From NCBI GenBank assembly GCA_030617815.1, contig JAUWUS010000007.1, positions 1 through 48,113 on the forward strand: a DNA stretch of 48,113 bases, written 5' to 3'. This DNA is from Gammaproteobacteria bacterium. Lineage in GTDB: Bacteria; Pseudomonadota; Gammaproteobacteria; UBA6429; Thiohalophilaceae. Shown piece by piece: positions 7,970 to 18,325 of the stretch (its first letter is position 1; every line of letters begins with the position of its first letter). The translations under genes and the position numbers were made by a program. Below the pieces are notes generated by a model. That model was not told where the DNA came from and searched no databases. It worked only from the letters and a program-made list of their open reading frames with translations.

Positions 7970-10900
7970 TCATTCTTCATCAGTATCTTCTTCTTCTCCA
8001 TCAGCTTCCTCTTCTCCTTCAACCTGTTCAATCACCGGTTTATCCCAACTACCCGTAATTTTATAAACACTACTTGAAACTTGATCAAATTTTTCACCTG
8101 TTATTTTATTAAGTAACCAGACGCCAACCCCCGCAGGTAAGCTAACCAAAAGTGCCGTTACCCCAGCTACACCTTCACCAACTCCAGGAATAACGACAAC
8201 GGTGTTTTCATAGTCTCTCTCAGCTAAACCAGTTCGACCGCCCACCATAATGTCAGCAACTACGCTACTGATTTTAAAATCATCCATGTAGGCATTACCA
8301 TTTTGAATTTTCACCACACCTTTTGCTGTATCGAAGGTAAAACCCGATTTAAAAGTATCTTTAAAATCACCAAATAATCTTCGAGGTAATGCAGTCAAAC
8401 TAAACAAACCTAATAACCGACCAACGCCTGCATCAACTTCAATAATATTACCCTTTTCAATATTAAGTTGAATTTCCCCATTAAGTTTATCAAAAGAAAA
8501 TTTCGTTGGTGCATCTTGCCAGTTTAGTTTACCCACCGCCTGTGCTGTACCACTTGCAACAATTGCGGAAAAATCAAGATCAGTTAACATGCCACCAAAA
8601 TTGTTACTGCTCAGGGTGATGTTCATATCTGTTTTATGAACCCCTCGCTTATAACGCCAGTCACCATGAGAAAATAATTTCATGTGTCGAGCAGAAAGAA
8701 TCAGCTCATCAAAATGAAGTCCATATTTCTTTTTGCTTGCTTTAAAATCCAGGCGACCAAGAAAAAGGTTGTCTAAATACAGTTTTTTTATAACACCTTC
8801 AAATTCTGGTAAATTTTTCGGATTTAAAGCTTTTTGATTTTTACTTTTCTCATCATCAGTCAATATTCTTAGCTCATCTAAATTAAGAACTATTGGAGTA
8901 ACAAAAAACGTTTGTACTTTTTTACTTTTACCCAGTTCAAGTATTTTAAACCATTTCGATGGAGTTATTTTATTGATGGAACCATCAATGTATAAAATAT
9001 TTTTATGTGGCAAAATTGCTTTTTTACTGGATACTGAAATTGCTCCTCTTCTTAAATAAGTTTTTTTAGACTGATCTAACTCCAAAATCGCAGAAGCTTT
9101 ATCGTCAAACTCAACCCCAAACTGAACTCTGTCATTACCTGTAAATATCGTTGAAAAAATAAATTTCTGAGGTATGTCCTTCGCCTTATAAAAACCACCC
9201 GGCAAAGTACTTTTAACACCTAACAAGTTACTCTTTAATTTTAATACTGGATCAGTATTTTTTAAACTGCCATCAGGGAAAGTCATCGTTGCCAAAAATG
9301 AAGTCTTTCCAGAAATATTTTTTGCACCCGGAATATCAAACCGTTTCAGTATCTTTCCTGAATCTATTTTCCCCTTCATTGCTATTTCTGTTTTTTTATT
9401 TTTTTCTGAGGAGGTAACTGAAAACACTGCTTTTTCACCTAAAATATTTCCCAGTAAATTTTTGCTCGACAATCCTTTTTCAGTAAAAAATAATTTTCCG
9501 GAACCCTTGGTTATATTTAGCTTATCTTCCAGCATAAATAAAGAAACGTCTTGTAATTCTGCTGAACCAGAATAAGATAATATTTTTTTCTTGCCTGCAT
9601 TATCATCTAAAGGAATATTTACTTTTATTTTTGTTGCAATATTCCCCAGCCAGCGCATTGAATTAACTGTCTTTTTTGCATCAGATAAAATCGAACTGTT
9701 AATCAGATATTGCATAGTATTATGTGTAGAGCCGCTTGCAGAAAGATCAAGTTGAAGCTCTGCATCAAAAAAAGATATTTCTGCGCGTGAGTCATATATC
9801 AGACTATTTTCAACTTCACCCGTTAAAAGATGAAGTTTCATGCCTTGACCAGTAAAATTTCCTATAAGTTTAGCCTTTTTTATTTTTGGCCAGTTATTTA
9901 TATAGTCAAGAACAAAATCAGATGTTTCTACATCAACAGAAAATACGCCTTCTTTTTTATCGAAAGGAAAGTCGTTTAATTTACCATTAAAAATAATTGT
10001 ACTTTTTTCCACTTTCCCTTCAAGTAAACTCTGGTCAAGCCAGTCAACCAATGAACCATCCATTATAGTAACAGGTAAGAAATGTGATACTTTCGATACA
10101 TCACCTTCTGTTACATGCGTTTGTAAATCAAGATAAGGTGATGCATTATCTTTAGGTAACCACAACTTCGCGGTAGAAATAGTGTTTACTTCAATATTTT
10201 TTGCGATTAAATGTTTTATATCAAAAAGCATACCTTGTTTCGTATTTAAAAAGGCTATATCTGCCTGAAGCTGATCTAAATTAAAATCCTGACGAAATAA
10301 ACCGGGAAAACCAACAACAGCATTTTTGGATGATAAAGAAATCACTCCTTCCTGCTGTTCATAAGCCACACTGCCTGACAAAGATTGTAGTTTAGGAATT
10401 TCTTGCCATGCATTCATGCCAAAATTGCTAAAATTAGCCATGAGTTTACGAATTTCATTATCTTTCCATGCGATATAAAAATCACGTATATCGCCCTGAA
10501 CATTCAAATTATTAATTAGTTTTTCATTTTTTCGATTCAATAAATGATTATCAAACATTATTTTAGACAAGCTTTCAAATTTCAAATGATTAGTTTGAAG
10601 ATAAAATGTATCAATCCTCTCATTATTATAATTAAAGGAAAGAGAAAACGTGGAGTTAGTCAAAACTTCTTTATTATTTTTATAATTAAATTTATCAACA
10701 CTAATATCCCATGTATTATTTTCATCTCTGTGTGAATCAAATATTCCGGAAACAAGCTTTAAAGTAACTACATCTTTTTTACTTATTTGATATGAAAAAT
10801 CACGTAACTTCATATCACCACTTAACTGTTTTATATTTTTATTTTCCCAGTCAACCCATAATTTCAAGTCAGCAATACCATCAATTAATTTTAAGTCTGT

Positions 10901-11671
10901 ATTTTTAATATATTTTTGAATAGGTTTTAAATTAAAGTCTTTACTTTCAATAAATATTTTCACTTTCCATGACGCAGATGAAGTGATATCTCCTTGCAAA
11001 TCAATGGCTAATTTTATTTTTTCGCCCAGTATTTTTGGCAGTTTACCTGATAATAAAAGTTGCTGACGCTCAGATGAATTTTTTAATAAAAAATTCACCT
11101 CAGGAAAAACCCACGTCAGCCCTGCATTTTTCTCATCCTTCCAGGTAAAAGTACTGTCTTCTACGCCAACTTCACCTTGTTGCAATAACCAGCTTTCAAA
11201 TATTGAGTTAGATTTTTTATCTCCATTTGCTGATGCAGTTAAACCTTCCAGGTCAATTCCTTTTATTTTAAATTTCCCTTCTACTGTACGAGTAACATGA
11301 AGATCCATTCCACGAATGGTTACTTGCGCAGGTGTTATTTTCTGATGCCAAAGCAGATCTTCAAAAAGAAGACCAACATCTATACGGCTAAGATAAAGTA
11401 AAGGTTTTTTTGTTTTTTCTGAAAGTAGTTGAACGTCATGAAATATCAGCGTTGGTACTACGCCACTAATTCTGGCATCCATGCGCCCTATTTTTACCGG
11501 TTGCTTCAATAACTCAGAGGCAAGTTGTTCAACTTCATTTTGGTATAAATTAGCTGTCGTCAATAAAAAACGTAACCCGGATACACCGAGGGCAGTAACT
11601 ATCACAACAATGGCAATACTATAACCAACGATAGATTTAAGTTTATGGAACATTAGGTAATATTTTGCCAT
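7970..11671 (-). CDS. yhdP: AsmA-like lipid-transport protein YhdP
   Basis: At 1233 residues this matches the size of YhdP (about 1266 in E. coli). One N-terminal membrane helix (about residues 12-37) anchors a very long beta-rich periplasmic domain, and the C-terminal AsmA-2 part includes GRLLGLFSLTALPRRLFGDF and the PGVGEGVAGVTALL-type stretch. YhdP, TamB and YdbH are redundant bridges carrying phospholipid from inner to outer membrane. The C-terminus is strongly acidic (EEADGEEEDTDEE). Starts at 11671 or the ATG at 11653 are both possible; neither has a strong ribosome binding site. A palindromic repeat fills the gap to rng. Confidence 0.93.
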   Translation of the reverse strand: MAKYYLMFHKLKSIVGYSIAIVVIVTALGVSGLRFLLTTANLYQNEVEQLASELLKQPVKIGRMDARISGVVPTLIFHDVQLLSEKTKKPLLYLSRIDVGLLFEDLLWHQKITPAQVTIRGMDLHVTRTVEGKFKIKGIDLEGLTASANGDKKSNSIFESWLLQQGEVGVEDSTFTWKDEKNAGLTWVFPEVNFLLKNSSERQQLLLSGKLPKILGEKIKLAIDLQGDITSSASWKVKIFIESKDFNLKPIQKYIKNTDLKLIDGIADLKLWVDWENKNIKQLSGDMKLRDFSYQISKKDVVTLKLVSGIFDSHRDENNTWDISVDKFNYKNNKEVLTNSTFSLSFNYNNERIDTFYLQTNHLKFESLSKIMFDNHLLNRKNEKLINNLNVQGDIRDFYIAWKDNEIRKLMANFSNFGMNAWQEIPKLQSLSGSVAYEQQEGVISLSSKNAVVGFPGLFRQDFNLDQLQADIAFLNTKQGMLFDIKHLIAKNIEVNTISTAKLWLPKDNASPYLDLQTHVTEGDVSKVSHFLPVTIMDGSLVDWLDQSLLEGKVEKSTIIFNGKLNDFPFDKKEGVFSVDVETSDFVLDYINNWPKIKKAKLIGNFTGQGMKLHLLTGEVENSLIYDSRAEISFFDAELQLDLSASGSTHNTMQYLINSSILSDAKKTVNSMRWLGNIATKIKVNIPLDDNAGKKKILSYSGSAELQDVSLFMLEDKLNITKGSGKLFFTEKGLSSKNLLGNILGEKAVFSVTSSEKNKKTEIAMKGKIDSGKILKRFDIPGAKNISGKTSFLATMTFPDGSLKNTDPVLKLKSNLLGVKSTLPGGFYKAKDIPQKFIFSTIFTGNDRVQFGVEFDDKASAILELDQSKKTYLRRGAISVSSKKAILPHKNILYIDGSINKITPSKWFKILELGKSKKVQTFFVTPIVLNLDELRILTDDEKSKNQKALNPKNLPEFEGVIKKLYLDNLFLGRLDFKASKKKYGLHFDELILSARHMKLFSHGDWRYKRGVHKTDMNITLSSNNFGGMLTDLDFSAIVASGTAQAVGKLNWQDAPTKFSFDKLNGEIQLNIEKGNIIEVDAGVGRLLGLFSLTALPRRLFGDFKDTFKSGFTFDTAKGVVKIQNGNAYMDDFKISSVVADIMVGGRTGLAERDYENTVVVIPGVGEGVAGVTALLVSLPAGVGVWLLNKITGEKFDQVSSSVYKITGSWDKPVIEQVEGEEEADGEEEDTDEE

Positions 11672-11693
11672 CGAAATTTATTTAGCAGCATTA

Positions 11694-11853
11694 ATGCACG
11701 GATAGCGAGAAGCCAGAGAACAAGGCAAAAGTGATGAAAAAGCGGAATGTACAATAAGTACATGAGCATTTTGAAGAACTTTTCGCCGTGCCCAACATTT
11801 AACTATATTATGAAGGGTAAACGCGGTTATCTGGCTTCGTAGCATTCGTGCAT
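11694..11853. repeat. Palindromic gene-end repeat, copy A
   Basis: Imperfect terminal inverted repeats lie at 11694-11716 and 11831-11853, with outer ATGCACG and inner GAAGCCAG matched. The first 89 bases (11695-11783) match copy B (18334-18422) with only eight differences. The centre contains TGTAC-5-GTACA, a small hairpin. The right end touches the rng stop at 11859-11861 and the left end is about 22 bases before the yhdP start. This copy carries about 38 extra bases near its right end relative to copy B. There is no open frame of its own. Confidence 0.85.
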
Positions 11854-11858
11854 AGGCC

Positions 11859-13325
11859 TCACATAAGGACAACATCAAAGTGTTCTTGATTGTATTCAGT
11901 TTCAACCTGAAAACGAATAGGTTTGCCGATAAAATCCTGGAGCTCTGCAATACTGGTGGATTCTTCATCTAACATAAGATCAACAACCGATTGTGATGCC
12001 AGAATCAGAAACTCCTGTGCTTCAAACTGCCGCGCTTCACGTATAATTTCACGAAAAATTTCATAACAAACTGTTTCTGCTGTTCTTATTGATGCTCGGC
12101 CTTTACAGTAAGAACAAGGTTCACATAAAATATGTTCCAGACTGTCTCGTGTACGCTTACGTGTCATTTCAACCAGCCCTAAGGAAGAAACATCACATAC
12201 ATTTGTTTTTGCATGATCTTTATCCAGATATTTCTCAAGTGTACGCAATACTTGCCGTTTATGTTCTGCATCTGACATATCAATAAAATCAATAATAATA
12301 ATACCACCGAGATTACGTAATCGAAGTTGCCGTACAATAGCCTGTGCCGATTCCAGGTTCGTTTTAAATATTGTTTCCTCTAAATTTCGGTGTCCAACAA
12401 AAGCACCGGTATTAACATCAATAGTTGTCATGGCTTCGGTCTGATCAATAATCAAATAACCACCTGATTTAAGAGGCACCTTACGCTCTAATGCTTTTTG
12501 TATTTCATCTTCTACTCCATAAAGATCAAAAACAGGACGTTCACCAGGGTAATGCTCAATTCTATTTTCCAGTTCAGGTATAAATTTACCTGCAAATTTT
12601 TTAACTTTCTCAAAGCTTGAACGTGAATCAATTCTTACTTTTTCAATATCGATGCCACTTAAGTCACGCATGGTACGCATAACTAAAGACATATCTTCAT
12701 GAATCAGTGAACCTGTGCCCGATGCACTATTACGCTCAAGAATAGTTAGCCATATTTTTTGCAAAAACTGCATGTCCTTATAAATTGCATCTTCACTTAT
12801 CCCTTCAGCTACAGTACGAGCAATATAACCTCCTTGTTCAAACTCGCTCGAAAAACCAGAAATAACATCCTTTAATCTTTGACGCTCAGATTCATCTTCG
12901 ATGCGTTGTGAAATACCCACATGAAAAGTCCCGGGCATATAAACAAGATAACGCGAAGGGAATGAAATTTGTGTTGTTAAACGAGCCCCTTTCGTGCCCA
13001 TTGGATCCTTTACCACTTGCACCAGTAATTCCTGACCTTCGCGCAATAATTCCATAATGACATCTGAAGGTTCGCCACCATCACCGTTCTTGCCCTTTGG
13101 CTGGGCGATATCAGAAACATGTAAAAATGCGGTACGTTCCAGTCCCACATCTAAAAAAGCGGCTTGCATACCGGGTAAAACACGACAGACCTTTCCTTTA
13201 TATATATTACCAACCAACCCTCTCTTGCGTTCACGCTCAATATGAACTTCCTGCAACACGCCGTTTTCAACATAAGCCACACGGGTTTCCTGGGGGGTGA
13301 TATTAATGAGTAATTCTTCGCTCAT
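11859..13325 (-). CDS. rng: Ribonuclease G
   Basis: This 488-residue enzyme has the RNase E/G layout: an N-terminal S1 domain (about residues 37-120, GNIYKGKVCRVLPGMQAAFLD), the DNase I-like catalytic region with IDVNTGAFVG and IIIDFIDM carrying the metal-binding aspartates, and the zinc-link cysteines in CEPCSYCKGR. It ends YNQEHFDVVLM, close to E. coli RNase G, so it lacks the RNase E scaffold tail. It processes the 5' end of 16S rRNA and degrades some mRNAs. It follows maf by 22 bp, as in E. coli and Pseudomonas. Confidence 0.96.
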   Translation of the reverse strand: MSEELLINITPQETRVAYVENGVLQEVHIERERKRGLVGNIYKGKVCRVLPGMQAAFLDVGLERTAFLHVSDIAQPKGKNGDGGEPSDVIMELLREGQELLVQVVKDPMGTKGARLTTQISFPSRYLVYMPGTFHVGISQRIEDESERQRLKDVISGFSSEFEQGGYIARTVAEGISEDAIYKDMQFLQKIWLTILERNSASGTGSLIHEDMSLVMRTMRDLSGIDIEKVRIDSRSSFEKVKKFAGKFIPELENRIEHYPGERPVFDLYGVEDEIQKALERKVPLKSGGYLIIDQTEAMTTIDVNTGAFVGHRNLEETIFKTNLESAQAIVRQLRLRNLGGIIIIDFIDMSDAEHKRQVLRTLEKYLDKDHAKTNVCDVSSLGLVEMTRKRTRDSLEHILCEPCSYCKGRASIRTAETVCYEIFREIIREARQFEAQEFLILASQSVVDLMLDEESTSIAELQDFIGKPIRFQVETEYNQEHFDVVLM

Positions 13326-13347
13326 ACTGCTCCTTATTATTCTAAGC

Positions 13348-13968
13348 TTATGATACTACTAAGAAATCTGTGCTGATACCTGCCTGATGCAGAAGTTCAA
13401 CCGTTTCATGCAGAGGTAAACCCATGACACCGGAGTAACTGCCGGATAAATGAGTAATAAATGCCGCCGCTATGCCCTGAATAGCGTACGCGCCTGCCTT
13501 ATCACTGCATTCACCTGTTTGCCAATATTGCTCTATTTCCAGATTCGATAAGCTTTTGAATGTAACATCACTGACACTAATAACACTGCTCAGTTCAGGT
13601 TTTGTGGGATCTTCACCTTTTTGAGCCAAAGCAACAGCCGTCATCACCTGGTGCGTTTTTCCGGATAATGACATTAACATGCTTATCGCATGTTCACGAT
13701 TATCCGGTTTACCTAAAATACGTTCATTAATAACAACAATGGTGTCTGAACCCAGTACCGCTTTATCACATAGATGTTTTGCAGAAAACCAGCCCATTTT
13801 AGCTTTTTCTTCCGCCAGGCGTAGGACATAGTCCTCAGCCCTTTCATTATCTTTTGTAGTTTCATCAACTTCCACAGCCAACACAACAAAAGAAATTCCC
13901 ATTTGCTTTAATAATTCACTGCGACGAGGGGATTGAGAGGCGAGATAAAGATCGAAGTCTATAGTCAT
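13348..13968 (-). CDS. maf: Maf-family nucleoside triphosphate pyrophosphatase (YhdE-like)
   Basis: The 206-residue protein has the Maf signature LASQSPRRSELLKQMGI near the N-terminus, GSDTIVV with the catalytic aspartate, and the GKTHQVMTAVAL and DKAGAYAIQG segments. Next to rng, as here, the E. coli orthologue YhdE hydrolyses dTTP, UTP and related nucleotides to monophosphates, which suggests house-cleaning of non-canonical nucleotides. It is cytoplasmic. The start at 13968 gives the canonical IDFDLYLASQSPRR opening. The 86 bp upstream, before the diguanylate cyclase stop, hold no obvious terminator. Confidence 0.94.
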   Translation of the reverse strand: MTIDFDLYLASQSPRRSELLKQMGISFVVLAVEVDETTKDNERAEDYVLRLAEEKAKMGWFSAKHLCDKAVLGSDTIVVINERILGKPDNREHAISMLMSLSGKTHQVMTAVALAQKGEDPTKPELSSVISVSDVTFKSLSNLEIEQYWQTGECSDKAGAYAIQGIAAAFITHLSGSYSGVMGLPLHETVELLHQAGISTDFLVVS

Positions 13969-14054
13969 AGAAATATATTACTACACAACCTGAGATAAAC
14001 GACTAATAAATAAGATTTTTACTCACAAAGGAAAAAAGAAGATAGTCTAAATTG

Positions 14055-15233
14055 TTACTTTTTAATTTTATCCGAATAAAGAGTATATGGTATGTTCTTT
14101 CTTTTGGCTTCATACATGGCCATATCCGCTCTGTTCACCAACGTTATACTATCGTGACCATGCTCGGGATAAGAAGAAATCCCCATACTTATTCCTATTT
14201 CTATCTCATTTCTGGCAAGTAAAAATGGTTCAGCAATGACTTTTACCAGTTTCTCTGCAAACTTTATCACTTGCTCATTACCTATTGAATCAAGGATGAT
14301 CACAAATTCATCGCCACCAAGCCGGGCAACCGTGTCCATTTTTCGTACATTATTTTTTAAACGGCGTGCAATTTCCCGTAACAATAAATCACCAACATTA
14401 TGTCCCAAAGAATCATTCACCAGCTTAAACTGATCAAGATCAATAAGAATAATAGAAAAAGACGAGGCTTGACGTTGTCCACTCAAGATCGATTTTTTTA
14501 AACGATCCTGAAACAATAGACGATTAGCTAAACCTGTAAGTTCATCATGTAATGCTTGATGCTCAAGCAGATCAGCCTGCCTGGTGACATGCCTAATAAC
14601 AAACATTGCAATTAATATTGCCAATGCTATCGCCAAAGCACCCAGCAACAACATCAGGTTACGTGCATTGCTATATGATTCTTGTTCCTCATTCAAAGCT
14701 ATCTTTGCCTGTTTCTCTTGCAAAAATACAAGTTCCTTAACCTGTTTCGCTATCAAACGCTGCTTTGAAATGGCCAACTCACGAGTTTTATCAAAAGTTA
14801 TCGGATCCTTATTGAGCTCCATCCCAAGTTCAATGACTTCCTGCACATATGGTTGCGCATCCCGGGTCAAAACTCGAATTTCAGCTAAAATCGTTTTTTC
14901 ATTACTTGTTAATTGCAGACTCTCCAGTTTTTTGCGTGCATTTAAATATTTAACGCCCATAGCATTAAAATGCATAAATTCATCGTCCTGAAGAAATTCA
15001 TCTTTAAGCACAGCAATTGAATGCATGCCTAAAGCCCGCTCATGCAAAGCATCTTGCATAATATGTCCTAATTCAATTTTAACATTATTGTTTTCTACAA
15101 TGTCTTTTATTTGAAAGTTCACCTGGGCCATATGTTTTAAACCAACAAAAGTCAAAGCGACCATTAACAATACGACCATAAAAAAGCCGATGCTAATGCG
15201 TAAACCAATGCCATGGGTATACTGTATATTCAT
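14055..15233 (-). CDS. Membrane-bound diguanylate cyclase (GGDEF)
   Basis: The 392-residue protein has a membrane helix at about residues 12-33, a helical periplasmic sensor resembling a four-helix bundle, a second helix at about 192-216, and a C-terminal GGDEF domain. The catalytic motif is intact: DELTGLANR, LIDLDQFKLVND and GGDEF at 306-310, with an RKMD inhibitory site five residues before it. It should make c-di-GMP and be subject to product inhibition. It sits between rlmH and maf, where Pseudomonas relatives carry other genes, so it looks like an insertion into the conserved order. The upstream gap of 343 bp suggests its own promoter. Confidence 0.93.
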   Translation of the reverse strand: MNIQYTHGIGLRISIGFFMVVLLMVALTFVGLKHMAQVNFQIKDIVENNNVKIELGHIMQDALHERALGMHSIAVLKDEFLQDDEFMHFNAMGVKYLNARKKLESLQLTSNEKTILAEIRVLTRDAQPYVQEVIELGMELNKDPITFDKTRELAISKQRLIAKQVKELVFLQEKQAKIALNEEQESYSNARNLMLLLGALAIALAILIAMFVIRHVTRQADLLEHQALHDELTGLANRLLFQDRLKKSILSGQRQASSFSIILIDLDQFKLVNDSLGHNVGDLLLREIARRLKNNVRKMDTVARLGGDEFVIILDSIGNEQVIKFAEKLVKVIAEPFLLARNEIEIGISMGISSYPEHGHDSITLVNRADMAMYEAKRKNIPYTLYSDKIKK

Positions 15234-15576
15234 AAAACAGCGACTTTCAGACCAGCAACATCAGCTGAGGAAACAACCTCAGAGAAAAATGAATTATTGA
15301 AAAATACTTGATTAAAAAAGACAGCTAAAAACATGCAATTTCCCATTCAAATACACTAACAAACTCGGGCTATCCATGCCTATTTATTATGATTTAACCT
15401 GAATTAACCCGGGGGAAGGAAATAAACAGATAATTATTGTAAGGTTAAAATTTTAACACATGAAAATATTATTTTATATCTTTAACACTATTTCTACTGG
15501 TTAAAATTAATATACAAGAGTAATAAAGGAATTCCTAATATTGTAAATATAAACGTGAACTTTACTGAAAATAGTA
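15234..15576. other. Intergenic region between rlmH and the diguanylate cyclase gene
   Basis: No gene is seen. The AT-rich stretch holds a CTGAGG/CCTCAG hairpin (15265-15282) in the leader of the cyclase gene, a 14-base palindrome GTTAAAATTTTAAC (15444-15457), the ten-base direct repeat GGTTAAAATT at 15443-15452 and 15499-15508, and AGGAATTCCT (15527-15536). The repeats could be operator sites. I found no c-di-GMP riboswitch motif and no clear terminator for rlmH. Confidence 0.5.
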
Positions 15577-16044
15577 CTATTTATGATACGGATGGCCTTT
15601 AAGAATGGTTGTAGCACGATAAAGTTGTTCCGCAAGAACAACTCGCACCAAAGGATGCGGTAAAGTAAGTTTAGATAGTGATATTTTTTGTTTTGCTTGT
15701 TTTAAACAATCTTCTGCAAGCCCTTCAGGACCACCAATGAGTATCGCAATATCCTGACCAGATGCTTGCCAGTTTTTTAACTCTTGAGCCAAATCTTCCG
15801 TTGAGTATGCTTTACCTAAAACATCTAAAGCGACAACTTTTGCGCCTTTTGGAATCGCAGCAAGCATTTTTTCACCTTCTTGCTGAGTTAAACGTTTAAT
15901 ATCGCTGTTCTTACCACGTTTGCCTGCTGCAATTTCAACCAATTTAATTCTACTTTCAGGCGGCATGCGTTTAGCATATTCTGTAAACCCAAGCTCAACC
16001 CAATCAGGCATACGGGTTCCAACTGCAATTAGATGGATCAACAT
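15577..16044 (-). CDS. rlmH: 23S rRNA (pseudouridine1915-N3)-methyltransferase RlmH
   Basis: The 155-residue SPOUT-fold protein matches the RlmH family in length and motifs: [18 protein letters not shown] at the start, LIGGPEGL at the knot, and the C-terminal [17 protein letters not shown] followed by GHPYHK. It methylates pseudouridine 1915 in helix 69 of 23S rRNA on assembled 70S ribosomes. It lies 9 bp after rsfS, the standard arrangement, so the two ribosome-related genes are probably co-translated from the leuS-to-rlmH operon. Confidence 0.97.
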   Translation of the reverse strand: MLIHLIAVGTRMPDWVELGFTEYAKRMPPESRIKLVEIAAGKRGKNSDIKRLTQQEGEKMLAAIPKGAKVVALDVLGKAYSTEDLAQELKNWQASGQDIAILIGGPEGLAEDCLKQAKQKISLSKLTLPHPLVRVVLAEQLYRATTILKGHPYHK

Positions 16045-16053
16045 AACAGAAAT

Positions 16054-16395
16054 TTATTTGGATTCAACAGGGCTGTCTTCGCCCCAAAGTTTTTCTAAAT
16101 TATAAAATTCCCGAATTGAAGGTTGCATAACATGGACAACCACATCGCCCAGATCAACTAATACCCACTCATTAGAATCATCACCTTCAATACCAAGAGC
16201 AGGCATACCGGCTTTTTTTGCCTTATCAGCAACACTGTTTGCCAAGGCCTTTACCTGACGCGCAGTATTACCACTGGCAAAAACCATAATGTCGGTAACA
16301 CTGCTTTTACTTACCACATCTAAAATTTTAATATCGATACCCTTGATGTCTTCCAAAGCGGCAACGGCCAGTTCACATAGTTCTTTGCTATTCAT
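16054..16395 (-). CDS. rsfS: Ribosome silencing factor RsfS
   Basis: This 113-residue protein has the DUF143/Iojap pattern: DIKILDVVSKSSVTDIMVFASG, TARQVKALANSVADKAK, and WVLVDLGDVVVHVM with the REFYNLEKLW ending. RsfS binds uL14 on the 50S subunit and blocks subunit joining when nutrients are scarce. It sits 9 bp after nadD and 9 bp before rlmH, the usual gene order. Length is normal for the family (about 105 in E. coli). Confidence 0.97.
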   Translation of the reverse strand: MNSKELCELAVAALEDIKGIDIKILDVVSKSSVTDIMVFASGNTARQVKALANSVADKAKKAGMPALGIEGDDSNEWVLVDLGDVVVHVMQPSIREFYNLEKLWGEDSPVESK

Positions 16396-16404
16396 AATTT
16401 AACC

Positions 16405-17031
16405 TTAATAAATATTTTGCTGTTGGATCAGTGTTAATACTGACTCCGGTAAAAATAAATGTATGTCCTTACCTTGCTGCCACTGTTGTCGAATCATGGT
16501 TGCAGAAATATCCAACTGAGTAACAGATACAAAACAAATTCCACCGTTTTGTTTTTTCTGAAGATCAGTAACCTCTACAATACGATCCTTAACCTGCAAC
16601 ATTAAATTTTTATTCATTTCAATTTGCCCTGTTTCGGCAGGACGTTTCATAACGGCAATATTGGCCAGTTCAAAAATCTGTTGCCATTGATGCCACTGCT
16701 CCAGGCCATTAAAAGCATCCATCCCTAATATCAAACATAATGATTCCGTTTTAAGATCATGTTTTAAACTGGTTAATGTATCCACCATATAGGAAGGGCC
16801 TTCGCGCTGGAGTTCACGATCATCCACCGTAAATTCCTTTTGTCCTGCAATGGCTGCGCGAACCATTGCAAGCCGTTGCAAAGGTTCAGCAACAGGTTTA
16901 TTACGGTGTGGTGGCTCACCACAGGGAATAAAACGAACTTCATCTAACGACAAACATTGCTGTACATCTAAAGCTGTACGCAAGTGCCCATAGTGAATGG
17001 GATCAAATGTTCCACCGAAAATACCAATCAT
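16405..17031 (-). CDS. nadD: Nicotinate-mononucleotide adenylyltransferase NadD
   Basis: The 208-residue protein shows the nucleotidyltransferase motif GGTFDPIHYGHL at the N-terminus and ISATMIRQQW (the ISSTxIR-type motif) near the C-terminus. NadD adenylates nicotinate mononucleotide to deamido-NAD, an essential cytoplasmic step of NAD synthesis. It lies 6 bp after proA and 9 bp before rsfS. The start MIGIFGGTFDP leaves almost no N-terminal extension, as usual. Confidence 0.96.
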   Translation of the reverse strand: MIGIFGGTFDPIHYGHLRTALDVQQCLSLDEVRFIPCGEPPHRNKPVAEPLQRLAMVRAAIAGQKEFTVDDRELQREGPSYMVDTLTSLKHDLKTESLCLILGMDAFNGLEQWHQWQQIFELANIAVMKRPAETGQIEMNKNLMLQVKDRIVEVTDLQKKQNGGICFVSVTQLDISATMIRQQWQQGKDIHLFLPESVLTLIQQQNIY

Positions 17032-17037
17032 GAAAAA

Positions 17038-18303
17038 TTATTGTCGAATATGACCATCGCCAATCACAATATATTTTTGTGAGGTTAAACCTTCTAACCC
17101 AACAGGACCACGAACGTGAATTTTATCTGTGCTAATACCAATCTCAGCACCCAAACCATATTCAAAACCATCAGCAAAACGTGTTGAGGTGTTAATCATC
17201 ACTGAACTCGAATCGACTTCCTGCAGAAACTGCCTGGCTTTATTGATATTTTCCGTCATAATTGATTCAGTGTGCCCCGAGCCATGTTGATGAATATGCT
17301 CTACCGCTTCATCAAACCCTTCAACCACACGAATAGAAAGAATAGGTGCAAGATATTCTGTATCCCAATCTTCATCTGTCGCTTCTTTTATACCCTCAAG
17401 TATTGCCTGAGTTAACAGGCAACCGCGTAACTCTACACCTTCTTGCTGGTATAATTTTCCAAGTCCAGGTAAAACATCAGCAGCAACAACCCGGCTTACT
17501 AACAATGTTTCCATTGTGTTGCATGTACCATAACGTTGAGTCTTGGCATTAAAGGCGACTTTAGTCGCTTTATCCAAATCCGCATCATCATCAATATAAA
17601 CATGACAAACACCGTGCAAATGTTTAATAACAGGAACACGTGCATCAGCACTGATCCGTTCAATTAAACCTTTGCCACCACGAGGTACAATGACATCAAC
17701 ATAGTCCTGCATGGTAATTAATTCTCCTACTGCAGCACGATCAGTAATCTCAATAACTTGCACGGTCGTTTTCACTAAGCCCGCTTTATCAAGTCCATCA
17801 TGTATACATTGCGCAATCGCCTGGTTCGAAAACAGGGCTTCAGAACCACCACGTAAAATAGCTGCATTACCTGATTTTAAACACAGGGCAGCAGCGTCTG
17901 CTGTAACATTAGGGCGAGACTCATAAATAATACCAATCACACCTAAAGGCACACGCATTTTTCCAACCTGAATACCGCTTGGACGATATTCCAGATTTGT
18001 TATTTCGCCAACAGGATCAGCTAACGCAACAATCTGACGAATCCCTTCCGCCATGCCAGCTATGCGTTCATCATTTAATTCGAGACGATCTAATAACGCA
18101 TCGTCCAAACCACTTTCTTTACCAGCGTCCATGTCTTTTTTGTTTGCAGCTAACAATTCTGTGCGTCGAGATTCAATCGCATCTGCCATCGCCAGTAAGG
18201 CCGTATTTTTTTGACCCGTATTTGCCCGATTTAATTCCCGAGCAGCAGCGCTTGCATTCTTGCCAATCTCGTTCATGTATTTTTTAATGTCCATAGTATT
18301 CAT
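17038..18303 (-). CDS. proA: Gamma-glutamyl phosphate reductase ProA
   Basis: The 421-residue aldehyde-dehydrogenase-fold enzyme has the catalytic cysteine Cys261 in [23 protein letters not shown]-like [14 protein letters not shown], and GGKGLIERI. It reduces gamma-glutamyl phosphate to the semialdehyde in proline synthesis. proB is not next to it; proA between holA and nadD is the Pseudomonas-type order. Two starts are possible: ATG 18303 and ATG 18294, the latter having AGAAG nine bases upstream. A palindromic repeat separates it from holA. Confidence 0.96.
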   Translation of the reverse strand: MNTMDIKKYMNEIGKNASAAARELNRANTGQKNTALLAMADAIESRRTELLAANKKDMDAGKESGLDDALLDRLELNDERIAGMAEGIRQIVALADPVGEITNLEYRPSGIQVGKMRVPLGVIGIIYESRPNVTADAAALCLKSGNAAILRGGSEALFSNQAIAQCIHDGLDKAGLVKTTVQVIEITDRAAVGELITMQDYVDVIVPRGGKGLIERISADARVPVIKHLHGVCHVYIDDDADLDKATKVAFNAKTQRYGTCNTMETLLVSRVVAADVLPGLGKLYQQEGVELRGCLLTQAILEGIKEATDEDWDTEYLAPILSIRVVEGFDEAVEHIHQHGSGHTESIMTENINKARQFLQEVDSSSVMINTSTRFADGFEYGLGAEIGISTDKIHVRGPVGLEGLTSQKYIVIGDGHIRQ

Positions 18304-18325
18304 CTTCTATTAAATTTTCGGTGAC

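Noticed and set aside
11678-11968. 96-residue open frame on the minus strand
   Set aside because: It overlaps the end of rng in another frame and continues through repeat copy A; composition is repeat-derived.
15234-15420. c-di-GMP riboswitch before the cyclase gene
   Set aside because: Only a small CTGAGG hairpin is present; no GEMM core motifs were seen on the minus strand.
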